In this document: piece by piece, positions 1 to 6,521 of the stretch
Position numbering within the stretch: the stretch's first letter is position 1
How the letters are laid out: each line of letters begins with the position of its first letter
From: Cyanobacteria bacterium OH_CDB_58
Lineage (GTDB): Bacteria > Cyanobacteriota > Vampirovibrionia > Gastranaerophilales > Gastranaerophilaceae
Direction: 5' to 3'
Length of the DNA stretch: 11,253 bases
Assembly (NCBI GenBank): GCA_023435965.1
Contig: JAEZLC010000102.1
Span: 1 to 11,253 of the forward strand
Position numbers and translations under genes: made by a program
The notes under the pieces: model-generated
What the model saw: the letters and a program-made list of their open reading frames with translations, nothing else
Told to the model about the DNA's origin: nothing
Databases searched by the model: none

Positions 1-20
1 AAACACAGGTGGTTGATGTT

Positions 21-785
21 ATGAGAGAAGCAAAAGTTATTCTCAGAGAAGCACTGCAAAAAAGCGGTGTTGCAAAGTACGTTGATCTTACTTATGTAGG
101 TGCGGGGCAGTTCGGAAACGTGTATAAGCTTACGGTTGATGACAATGAGTATGCCCTAAAGGTGTTTAAAAAGTTTAATACAAAAGCAAGTGATAACATT
201 TTCGAAAAAATGATTGATGAAGCTGATGTGGATGATTTTAAATCAGAAATGTTATTACATGGGCATCTTGCAGAGCCAAACAGGTCTTTGTTCTGGCAAA
301 AAAATGTAAGAGAACATCAAAACGTAAGGATGTTTTTTTCTGACTTGAAAAATGGCGGAACATTGTCTGAGTTTATTCCTTTTCACGCAAAAAGACCCGA
401 AAAACATGTAGACCCAAAGCTGATAGGGTTAGAGCATACTGATTTAAAAAGAGCCAATGCCATAAACGGACATGTAGTAGACGGAGGCGGTCAAAAGGTT
501 GTAAATAAGGCTATAGCTTCAAACACAAACGCAAGAAAAGTATATTTCAAAATAGGTAAAGAATCACCTGAGAAACAGGCACAGGTGTGGAACAGGCTTT
601 TTGCAACTGAAAAAGCGAACAGATATGATGTCGAGTTGGGTCTTATGAATTCTCTTGAACTAATGGATGTTGAAACTATAGGCAAGTTGAACATCCCTGC
701 TGAAGTTGTTGATAAATGGCTAAAATCCTCATCATTGTCATATCCTATAAAAATGCAGCTTATGAAAAAGAAACTTTTTTTCTAG
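21..785 (+). CDS. Compact protein-kinase-like protein
   Basis: The protein (254 residues from the ATG at 21) carries the landmarks of a eukaryotic-type protein kinase fold. Seen directly: a glycine-rich loop GAGQFG at residues 27-32, the ATP-anchoring lysine in ALK (K47), a plausible helix-C glutamate (E76), a catalytic-loop match HTDLKRAN (H139, D141, K143, N146) and a metal-binding DGG (D154) in place of DFG. All residues expected for phosphotransfer are present, so it may be active. It is unusual because N146 and D154 are only 8 residues apart, there is no recognisable activation segment or APE motif, and only about 100 residues follow. The C-lobe is thus far smaller than in ordinary kinases. 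No signal peptide or membrane segment is seen. The start was chosen for AGGTGG at 7-12, 8 bases before the ATG. A GTG at 9 is in frame and the frame is open to the window edge, so an upstream extension cannot be excluded. Substrate and role are unknown. Confidence 0.6.
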   Translation: MREAKVILREALQKSGVAKYVDLTYVGAGQFGNVYKLTVDDNEYALKVFKKFNTKASDNIFEKMIDEADVDDFKSEMLLHGHLAEPNRSLFWQKNVREHQNVRMFFSDLKNGGTLSEFIPFHAKRPEKHVDPKLIGLEHTDLKRANAINGHVVDGGGQKVVNKAIASNTNARKVYFKIGKESPEKQAQVWNRLFATEKANRYDVELGLMNSLELMDVETIGKLNIPAEVVDKWLKSSSLSYPIKMQLMKKKLFF

Positions 786-883
786 TCTAATCCTTTTATG
801 ACTTTATAGATTACCTACTAAGTTGATTGAAAAAATATCAGAGTTTTGAATAATAGTTGGGTATAAGTTTTAAGAGGGGTTTT

Positions 884-1438
884 ATGAAAAATATTCTTAT
901 TATCAACGGGCATCAAAAATTTCCGTATGCGGAAGGCAGGTTGAACCAGACACTTTTTGAGAATATGGTTGAATTTTTGTCTGTTAAATATGAAATAAAA
1001 ACTACTGTTCTTGAAAAAGGCTATATTCCTGAGGAAGAGCAGGATAAGTTTAAATGGGCAGATGTTGTAATTTTGCAATTCCCCATTTTTTGGTATTCTG
1101 TGCCGGGATTGTTTAAGGCTTATATGGATAAAGTGTATGCTCCAGGGGTGTTTTTTATGCCCTCTTGCGAAAAGTACGGGAAGAGCGGTTTACTTAACGG
1201 TAAGAAATACATGCTGTCTTTGACAATGAGCTCTTGTGAAAAGGCCTTCTCTTCTTCAGAGTCATTTCTTGAAGGGAAGAGCATAGATGAGCTTCTTGTG
1301 CACCTTCATAAGACCCACCAATATTGTGGAATGGAACCATTAGATACCTTTGCATTATACAATGTTGTAAAAAGCCCCCAAATCCTTGAATTCTTGGATA
1401 AACTTCAAAATCACGTCAAACGTGTATTTAAGTTGTAA
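884..1438 (+). CDS. mdaB: MdaB-like NADPH:quinone oxidoreductase, flavodoxin fold
   Basis: This is a 184-residue cytoplasmic flavoprotein that closely follows E. coli MdaB (193 residues) along its length as I recall that sequence. Matches include the N-terminal ILIINGHQKF, KWADVVILQFPIFWYSVP (residues 57-74), the YGKSGLLNGKKYMLSLT stretch (98-114) and QYCGMEPLDTF (146-156). The family has a flavodoxin-like fold, binds FAD and reduces quinones by two electrons from NAD(P)H, which limits semiquinone and oxidative stress. The start at 884 is supported by AAGAGGGG at 872-879 and by alignment. A longer frame from TTG at 857 would put that ribosome site inside the gene. It lies 98 bp after the kinase-like gene and converges on the radical SAM gene with a 16-bp gap. 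The only promoter match seen upstream is poor (TTGAAA 827-832, 18 bp, TAATAG 851-856). A general NAD(P)H dehydrogenase of the same fold is the alternative. Confidence 0.85.
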   Translation: MKNILIINGHQKFPYAEGRLNQTLFENMVEFLSVKYEIKTTVLEKGYIPEEEQDKFKWADVVILQFPIFWYSVPGLFKAYMDKVYAPGVFFMPSCEKYGKSGLLNGKKYMLSLTMSSCEKAFSSSESFLEGKSIDELLVHLHKTHQYCGMEPLDTFALYNVVKSPQILEFLDKLQNHVKRVFKL

Positions 1439-1454
1439 GTGCTAGGCTTTAATA

Positions 1455-2456
1455 TCAAAAAACTCCGCTGCAAGCAGTGCCGCAGAATATGCAATTTCCG
1501 CAATCATCCAGATTGTATTCTGTTATGCAGTACCCACCACGCTTTATAATGTCTCTTTTGCAGTTGTGACAATAGGTAGCAGAGGTTGTTGTTTCAATTA
1601 TGTTGCCTGAGTAAACATATCTTAGCCCTGTTTTTGTTGCTATTTCGTATGTTTTTTGAAGCGTAGGGAAGCTTGTGGCTCTCTTGTCCATGAATTTATA
1701 ACTCGGATGAAAAGCACTGAAATGGATAGGAGTATCGACCCCTACGTTTTCTTTTATCCAATCGCATTCTTTTTGGATTTCTTCTGCTTCGTCGTTTTCT
1801 CCTTCAATTATTAGTGTTGTTAGCTCCAACCAGCATCCCGTATGGTTTTTTACATACTTTATTGTGTCTAGTATCGGTTCTAATTCTACCTGACAGTACT
1901 TTTTATAAAAGCTTGGATTGAATGACTTTAAGTCAATATTTGCTGCATCCATGTATTTAAAAAACTCTTTTCTCGGCTCGGGATTAATATATCCTGCGGT
2001 TACTGCGATAGTATTTATGCCTCTTTTTCTGCATTCTATAGCTGTATCTATTGCGTATTCAAAGAAAATGATAGGCTCGTTATATGTGAATGCAACGCTT
2101 TTGCATCCGTGTTCTACTGCCAGAGCGGCTATTTCTTTGGGAGAGGTTTTGTTCAGAAGCTCAGGATCCATTTTTGATCTTGAGGATTGCCAGTTCTGAC
2201 AAAAGGCACAGCTTAGATTGCACCCAGTGGTGCCGAACGAAAGAACCTTTGTTCCCGGGTAAAAATGATATAGCGGTTTTTTTTCAACCGGATCGATTGC
2301 AATCCCTGTGTTGTGCCCGTAAGTGGTTAGTTTTATATCATTATTTACATTTTTTCTGACAAAGCAAAAACCTCTTTGCCCCTCCGCTAGAATACAGTTA
2401 TGTGGGCAAATTGTACATTGAGTTTTATTGTTAGCTTGGCTATTTTGGTATTTCAT
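1455..2456 (-). CDS. amrS: AmmeMemoRadiSam system radical SAM enzyme
   Basis: This 333-residue protein is a radical SAM enzyme of the family named for its co-occurrence with AMMECR1 and Memo. Seen directly: an N-terminal cysteine set C14-x2-C17-x3-C21 plus C31; the radical SAM cluster motif C79-x3-C83-x2-C86 in GCNLSCAFCQNW, which ligates the [4Fe-4S] cluster; and a cysteine-rich tail with C296, C299, C310, C319, C322, C325 and C329, likely binding zinc or a further cluster. It resembles pyruvate formate-lyase activases, but the N-terminal cysteine module and the neighbour identify the family. Its target has no settled description that I can cite; acting on the Memo/AMMECR1 partner or its substrate is inference. 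The start is the only methionine before the essential N-terminal cysteines. No ribosome site precedes it, while TATAAT on this strand sits so close that the mRNA may be leaderless. The gene is divergent from the Memo-AMMECR1 fusion. Confidence 0.9.
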   Translation of the reverse strand: MKYQNSQANNKTQCTICPHNCILAEGQRGFCFVRKNVNNDIKLTTYGHNTGIAIDPVEKKPLYHFYPGTKVLSFGTTGCNLSCAFCQNWQSSRSKMDPELLNKTSPKEIAALAVEHGCKSVAFTYNEPIIFFEYAIDTAIECRKRGINTIAVTAGYINPEPRKEFFKYMDAANIDLKSFNPSFYKKYCQVELEPILDTIKYVKNHTGCWLELTTLIIEGENDEAEEIQKECDWIKENVGVDTPIHFSAFHPSYKFMDKRATSFPTLQKTYEIATKTGLRYVYSGNIIETTTSATYCHNCKRDIIKRGGYCITEYNLDDCGNCIFCGTACSGVF

Positions 2457-2500
2457 AAAATATATTATAATTTGCGAAGGTTAAAAAATAAATTGGCGGA
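2445..2500. promoter_or_regulatory. Divergent promoter region between the radical SAM and Memo-AMMECR1 genes
   Basis: The 50-bp gap (2457-2506) holds a near-symmetrical ATTATAAT block that gives a perfect -10 on both strands: TATAAT at 2466-2471 on plus and at 2469-2464 on minus. For the plus gene a partial -35 TTGGTA lies at 2445-2450 (15-bp spacer, short), and a ribosome-site-like GGCGGA is at 2495-2500, 6 bases before the ATG. For the minus gene a weak TTTATT lies 17 bp upstream (2492-2487). A start 7 bases after its -10 would fall at or next to the ATG. The overlap implies that the two genes share one control point and that RNA polymerase may occupy only one direction at a time. Promoter calls are by eye. 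Confidence 0.45.
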
Positions 2501-2506
2501 TTTACT

Positions 2507-3859
2507 ATGGATAAAATTAAACAACCGTCAGTTTCGGGTAGTTTCTACTCGGCTGATGAAAAAGAACTTATAAGCAACATTAATTATTTTTATCAGAATA
2601 ACAGACAAGATTATAATTTGGCATCCAGAGCGATTATAGTTCCTCATGCCGGATATTATTACTCCGGACAGATTGCAAGTGAGGGGTTTCAGTACTTGCA
2701 CAGAAGAGTAAAAAACATTTTTATTTTTGCACCTGCTCATCATATGGCATTTGATGGTCTCGCGATCTCAAGTTTTGATAAATGGAAGACTCCGCTGGGC
2801 GAAATAGAAATTAATCAGGATTACAATAAGGAGCTAAAAAAGGATTTTGGCTGTAATTTTAATGACGAAGCTTTTGAAAATGAGCATTCGGCTGAAGTTC
2901 AAGTTCCTTTTGTTCAGGCTTATTATGAAACGGTTAAAATAATACCGATATTGATTGGTAGGGCAATTCCTGAGATGGTGACAAAAATCATAACTCACTA
3001 TTGGAATGATACTGATAATGGCTTTATTATCTCTTCTGATTTGAGCCATTTTCTTGCTTTTCAAGAGGCAAGAAAAATCGATGGAGTTACTGCACAGATG
3101 ATAGAAATGCTCGAGGTAAGTAATTTCCAATATCAACAGGCTTGCGGTGCCACAGGAATTTTAGGTCTTGTAAATTTTGCAAAAGAAAAAGAGTTTTCTT
3201 TAATCAGAGTAGATATGAAAAATTCCGGAGATGTAAGCGGGGATGCTGACAGCGTAGTCGGTTATGGCAGTTGGTTTCTGTATGAAGGAAATAAGTCTGA
3301 GTTTATTAAAAAATATTTTTCTGACTTAATAATAAACGTGTGTAAAGACAGTATAGAAAAGGGGTTAGGAGGTAAAAAACTTAACTTGAAGGATGAAAAA
3401 ATCCATGTCCCTGCAGTGTTAGAAGAGTATGGGGCTTGTTTTGTAACATTAACATATAACAAAATGTTGAGAGGATGTATTGGTTCAATTATTGCCCATC
3501 AGCCGCTTATAGATGATCTTGTCCACAATGCATATAATGCAGCATTTTCTGATACGCGTTTTTATCCTTTAAGCAGAGAAGAATTTGCTGATTTAGATAT
3601 CTCTGTTTCATTGCTTTCTTCTCCTGAAAGGATGAGCTTTAATGATGAGCAGGATTTGCTGGGGCAGATTGTCCCTTTTACGGACGGAATAATAATTAAA
3701 GATGGCAATCATCAGGCTGTTTATCTTCCATCCGTGTGGGAGCAGTTGCCTGATAAAGAAGAATTTTTGAATTCTCTTAAGCAAAAAGCGGGTTTAAATA
3801 GAAATCATTTTTCCTACACATTTGAGGCTTATAAGTTTTCAACTGTTCATATCCCATAG
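2507..3859 (+). CDS. Memo-AMMECR1 fusion protein (AmmeMemoRadiSam proteins B and A)
   Basis: A single 450-residue protein joins two families that are often separate genes. Residues 1-262 are a Memo domain (class III extradiol dioxygenase-like fold). It shows PSVSGSFY (7-14), PHAGYYYSG (46-54, H47), APAHH (75-79), NEHSAEVQVPF (125-135, H127), SSDLSHF (176-182) and ACGATG (212-217). The histidines are candidates for a metal site. Residues about 270-450 are an AMMECR1 domain with its hallmark LRGCIG (321-326) and the conserved AVYLPSVWEQ region (404-413). No signal peptide or membrane segment is seen, so it should be cytoplasmic. The divergent radical SAM gene supplies the third partner. The fusion order implies a fixed one-to-one complex of Memo and AMMECR1; this is inference. 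The start has GGCGGA six bases upstream. The biochemical reaction is unknown to me; conserved metal and cysteine residues suggest redox or metal-dependent chemistry. Confidence 0.92.
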   Translation: MDKIKQPSVSGSFYSADEKELISNINYFYQNNRQDYNLASRAIIVPHAGYYYSGQIASEGFQYLHRRVKNIFIFAPAHHMAFDGLAISSFDKWKTPLGEIEINQDYNKELKKDFGCNFNDEAFENEHSAEVQVPFVQAYYETVKIIPILIGRAIPEMVTKIITHYWNDTDNGFIISSDLSHFLAFQEARKIDGVTAQMIEMLEVSNFQYQQACGATGILGLVNFAKEKEFSLIRVDMKNSGDVSGDADSVVGYGSWFLYEGNKSEFIKKYFSDLIINVCKDSIEKGLGGKKLNLKDEKIHVPAVLEEYGACFVTLTYNKMLRGCIGSIIAHQPLIDDLVHNAYNAAFSDTRFYPLSREEFADLDISVSLLSSPERMSFNDEQDLLGQIVPFTDGIIIKDGNHQAVYLPSVWEQLPDKEEFLNSLKQKAGLNRNHFSYTFEAYKFSTVHIP

Positions 3860-3923
3860 TTCATTTTAGGTAAAAAGTTGAAAATTATCCTATAAATAGA
3901 TGAAATTTTTAATAGGTTTAATT

Positions 3924-4037
3924 ATGCGTTATTGTCATAAAGCCTCAATAACGGGTATTCTTGGGGCTTTTGTTACAAGTTTCTGTCTTAGTCTCGCTTT
4001 GAATTTGCTTGTTAAAACCAACAGCGGTGTGATATAA
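3924..4037 (+). CDS. Possible 37-residue single-span membrane micro-protein
   Basis: An ATG at 3924 opens a 37-codon frame ending in TAA at 4035-4037. The product begins MRYCHKASIT, has a hydrophobic stretch from about residue 10 to 30 (GILGAFV...LALNLLV) flanked by basic residues, and ends KTNSGVI. This is the shape of a one-span membrane peptide. An AGG at 3914-3916 lies 7 bases before the ATG, which is a modest ribosome site. It precedes the membrane-rich VWA operon, with which it could act. Against it: a terminator-like hairpin lies inside the frame, its end overlaps the -10 of the next promoter, and such short frames arise by chance in AT-rich DNA. Confidence 0.3.
   Translation: MRYCHKASITGILGAFVTSFCLSLALNLLVKTNSGVI
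3939..3974 (+). terminator. Terminator-like hairpin after the Memo-AMMECR1 gene
   Basis: AAAGCCTCAA (3939-3948) pairs with TTGGGGCTTT (3961-3970) over ten positions with one G-U pair. A 12-base loop follows the left arm, and the right arm leads into TTTTGTT. It is 80 bp past the stop of the fusion gene and before the promoter of the next operon, which is where a Rho-independent terminator is expected. The U-tract is short, so strength is uncertain, and the hairpin lies within a possible micro-ORF. Confidence 0.45.
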
Positions 4038-4038
4038 T
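4009..4038 (+). promoter_or_regulatory. Extended -10 promoter of the VWA operon
   Basis: A perfect extended -10 TGATATAAT lies at 4030-4038 (TG at 4030-4031, TATAAT at 4033-4038). A -35 match TTGTTA (4 of 6) lies at 4009-4014 with an 18-bp spacer. Transcription would begin near 4045, giving a leader of about 25 bases before the ATG at 4070. A 4-bp inverted repeat CGGT/ACCG (4025-4028, 4039-4042) brackets the -10 and is too short to call an operator. This is the best promoter match seen in the window. Confidence 0.6.
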
Positions 4039-4069
4039 ACCGTTAGTAGTTTACATTGGTTATGTGGTT

Positions 4070-4738
4070 ATGAATAAAAGATTAATTATTATAGGGCTTT
4101 TGATTTTAGCGGTTTCTGTTGTTTTGAAATTCGTAATAACCGGTTTGAAGAGTGTTAAGGTTGACGAGTTTAAGCCAGTTGTTGCAATTTTCCTGATAGA
4201 TGCATCAGCATCAAATCAGCACAAACTTTATGAACAGAGAAAATTCTTAACTCAAATGTGCTCTTTATTAGACCCTGAAGACCAAATCAAGATATTAAAG
4301 GTTTCTCAGGATGCTTACCTTATTTATGAAGGAAGCCCGCATAACGGAAGCACTATTAATAAATCAATGAATGCATTTACGCAATATGATAAAAATTCAT
4401 ACGGAACGGCATATGGCACGGCTCTTAAAAAAGCTTTTGGTCATGCATTGAGAATGAAAGCGGACGGATATACCCCTGCAATTGTTGTTATGGGAGATTT
4501 AGAGGATGAAGGCCCATTATCCGGTCAGATAAATTGGGATTTATTGCCTAAAAATGTAGCCAGTGTTCAGAAATATGTTCCGGATGTTTCAATGACATTC
4601 TTGTTTGCACACCCTTCAAAGCTGGATTATGTAAAAGAAAAATTAGTTCCGGTATTGGGAGAGCAAAAACTCATAATTGCTAACGAGCAAAACGCTGAAA
4701 AGATGCTTAGAAATTTCACAGCAGCAATCGGCAGATAA
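4070..4738 (+). CDS. Membrane-anchored von Willebrand factor A domain protein
   Basis: The 222-residue product starts with one hydrophobic segment (about residues 5-25) and continues as a VWA domain from about residue 35. The metal-ion-dependent adhesion site is intact: DASAS (D44, S46, S48) after the hydrophobic strand VVAIFLI, a threonine in GTAYGTAL (T113 or T117) and an acidic loop GDLEDEG (D143). VWA domains with a MIDAS bind a divalent ion and use it for protein-protein contacts. The N-terminal anchor should place the domain outside the cytoplasmic membrane, but the topology could be reversed. It heads a three-gene operon, 29 bp before the FHA-like membrane protein, which is a likely partner. 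The ATG at 4070 was preferred because it gives the usual Lys/Arg-rich start before the anchor; GTG at 4064 is in frame two codons earlier. Neither has a strong ribosome site. Batrachotoxin-type or BatA-like names are not warranted. Confidence 0.8.
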   Translation: MNKRLIIIGLLILAVSVVLKFVITGLKSVKVDEFKPVVAIFLIDASASNQHKLYEQRKFLTQMCSLLDPEDQIKILKVSQDAYLIYEGSPHNGSTINKSMNAFTQYDKNSYGTAYGTALKKAFGHALRMKADGYTPAIVVMGDLEDEGPLSGQINWDLLPKNVASVQKYVPDVSMTFLFAHPSKLDYVKEKLVPVLGEQKLIIANEQNAEKMLRNFTAAIGR

Positions 4739-4767
4739 AAACATTAAGTCAGAACTAGAGGTATTTT

Positions 4768-6498
4768 ATGACAATTATTGTATCTTCAAAGAATCAAGAA
4801 CAAAGATTTGAAGGAAAAGAGATAATTAATATCGGAACTAACCTGAATTGTGATTTCTATCTGGATCTCGGGTTTGATTTACTGTTGACGTTAAACTATA
4901 GTGCCGAATTGAATAAATGCATTTTGGTTAATAATTTTAACTCCAAAGAGGTTCTTTTTAGAGGTCAGCCGATTGGTTCTCGAGTTGCAATCGAAAAAAT
5001 GTGCAAATTGATGATTCCTGCAGGGGATGATTTTATCAGTATAAAAATAATCCCAGCTGAAGTATTTGCTACTCAGCAACAGGCAGTAATCGGTCAAGCT
5101 GCATCAGCTCAACCACAGGTTATGTCTCAACAAATCCCGCCTCAGATGCCTCAACAACAGGCACCTGTTCCTCCAGCCCCTCAAAAGACTATGAGTATGA
5201 TTCAGCAAGAAGATTTTAACGAAGCTGATATAAGAGGGATTTACGGTTCAGATGTAAATGCCGAAACAAAAATTAAATTGGATAAAAGAAAATCTGACAT
5301 CGAGAGAAAAAGAGTTTCTATCCTTAAAGAAATCGGATTTTACCTTGATGATTTGAAGAAAAAATTGGACATAAACAACAAAACATCTATCTTTGCTAAT
5401 ACAGGACTTGTAGTCGTTCCTTTTTTGTCAGTTATGTTTATGGCCGATGCATTTCAGTTTGTCGCTGATACAAGTGCTAAGGTGCTTATTCCACCACATG
5501 TTAAGGCACTTTTAATTTTCGCAATTATAGTATGTTTATTAGGTGCCGGATTAAAGCAAGGCATATTTCTGTATATGCAAAATAAAACTAACCGCCAGGT
5601 GAACCGTTCTTCAAAAATAGCAGAAAATTCTTCCTTGGTGGGCTCTTTGCTAGGCTTCATAACAATTTATGCTGTTATGATTTCTTTGTATTTTAAAGAA
5701 GGTGTAAATCTGCCTTGGGTGGCTGTTGTAATTGGTGCTATCTCCACAGGTGTTGTTATGATTACAGCTATGTTCTGTGGTCACTTGAAACACAGTAACA
5801 TGGAGCTTGGTCTGGAATTGGACAGACATGAGAGCAGAGAAGATTTCCAAGGAGTAATACAAGAATATCAGCACTGGATTCATTTATATTTAAACAATTT
5901 AAGTAGAACAAGAATAAAACACATAAAAGATAAATTATTCTCTTTGCAGTTAAAATCGTTCGGAGAGATTGTTCTGGGAATTTTGACAGCACCGTTCCTT
6001 GCATATGGTGTTTCAAATACTTTGGCAATGTGCTTTCCTGATGCAGCCGGTTGGATAAGAGTTTCCGGTTTTAGATACAGTCCTATATTCTTGACTCTTT
6101 CTACTTTTTTAATCATCTTTGCATTCTTCTCATTTGCTGCTTCATTCTTATGTACAAGAAAAGCAAGAGCGTCTGAAGTCATAAAGAGAGATGGCTTCAG
6201 TAACTATCAAGCACATGGTGTCGATCTTTACGGAACGGAAGGAATCAAAAAACTTCAGGGAGAAAGATTGAGATTTTTCTTAATCGGAGCGACAATCATT
6301 TTTATCGAATTTTCAATGAATATTTCATACTTTGTAGGGGAAATTGGTGGTGATTTCAATGGTATTTTCCTAAGTTCGATTGCAGCTTTAGTTCCAACTT
6401 CGCTGCTGTTGGCAGAAACGTATATGCTGAGCGGTACCCAGTTCCATATATTTGCGCACGAAGAATTATTGTCAAAAATAGATAAAGATATAGATTAG
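4768..6498 (+). CDS. FHA-like domain protein with about eight membrane segments
   Basis: The 576-residue protein has four parts. Residues 1-98 are beta-rich and resemble a forkhead-associated domain (INIGTNLNCDFYLDL near 20-34, LFRGQPI near 63-69). The usual phosphothreonine-binding Arg, Ser and His are not evident, so binding may be lost or different. Residues about 99-145 are a Gln/Pro/Ala linker. Residues about 150-205 are charged and helical, possibly coiled coil. The rest holds about eight hydrophobic segments, near 208-232, 246-270, 287-308, 316-338, 398-422, 438-462, 502-524 and 532-553, with a charged cytoplasmic-type loop between the fourth and fifth. AGAGG at 4757-4761 sits 6 bases before the ATG. 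It is the middle gene of the operon and is probably the membrane platform for the VWA and TonB-like partners (inference). I do not recognise the membrane part as a known transporter family. Confidence 0.7.
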   Translation: MTIIVSSKNQEQRFEGKEIINIGTNLNCDFYLDLGFDLLLTLNYSAELNKCILVNNFNSKEVLFRGQPIGSRVAIEKMCKLMIPAGDDFISIKIIPAEVFATQQQAVIGQAASAQPQVMSQQIPPQMPQQQAPVPPAPQKTMSMIQQEDFNEADIRGIYGSDVNAETKIKLDKRKSDIERKRVSILKEIGFYLDDLKKKLDINNKTSIFANTGLVVVPFLSVMFMADAFQFVADTSAKVLIPPHVKALLIFAIIVCLLGAGLKQGIFLYMQNKTNRQVNRSSKIAENSSLVGSLLGFITIYAVMISLYFKEGVNLPWVAVVIGAISTGVVMITAMFCGHLKHSNMELGLELDRHESREDFQGVIQEYQHWIHLYLNNLSRTRIKHIKDKLFSLQLKSFGEIVLGILTAPFLAYGVSNTLAMCFPDAAGWIRVSGFRYSPIFLTLSTFLIIFAFFSFAASFLCTRKARASEVIKRDGFSNYQAHGVDLYGTEGIKKLQGERLRFFLIGATIIFIEFSMNISYFVGEIGGDFNGIFLSSIAALVPTSLLLAETYMLSGTQFHIFAHEELLSKIDKDID

Positions 6499-6521
6499 AA
6501 AGAAATAACGAGATAAATAAG

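Noticed and set aside
9..20. GTG at 9 as the start of the kinase-like gene
   Set aside because: It lies within the AGGTGG that serves as ribosome site for the ATG at 21. Extension beyond the window remains possible because the frame is open to the edge.
763..784. A/T-only hairpin with a T run at the end of the kinase-like gene as a terminator
   Set aside because: The stem has almost no G/C, lies inside the coding sequence and is weak; no convincing terminator is seen in 786-883.
857..883. TTG at 857 as an upstream start for mdaB
   Set aside because: The MdaB family begins at the MKNILIING methionine at 884, which has a strong ribosome site; the upstream codons look non-coding.
1457..1477. 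Hairpin CTGC-AA-GCAG next to an A6 run as a terminator of the radical SAM gene
   Set aside because: The stem is only 4 bp with a 2-base loop and lies in the coding region, so it is too weak to call.
4025..4042. CGGT/ACCG inverted repeat around the -10 as an operator
   Set aside because: Four-base arms are expected by chance, and no matching second site was found.
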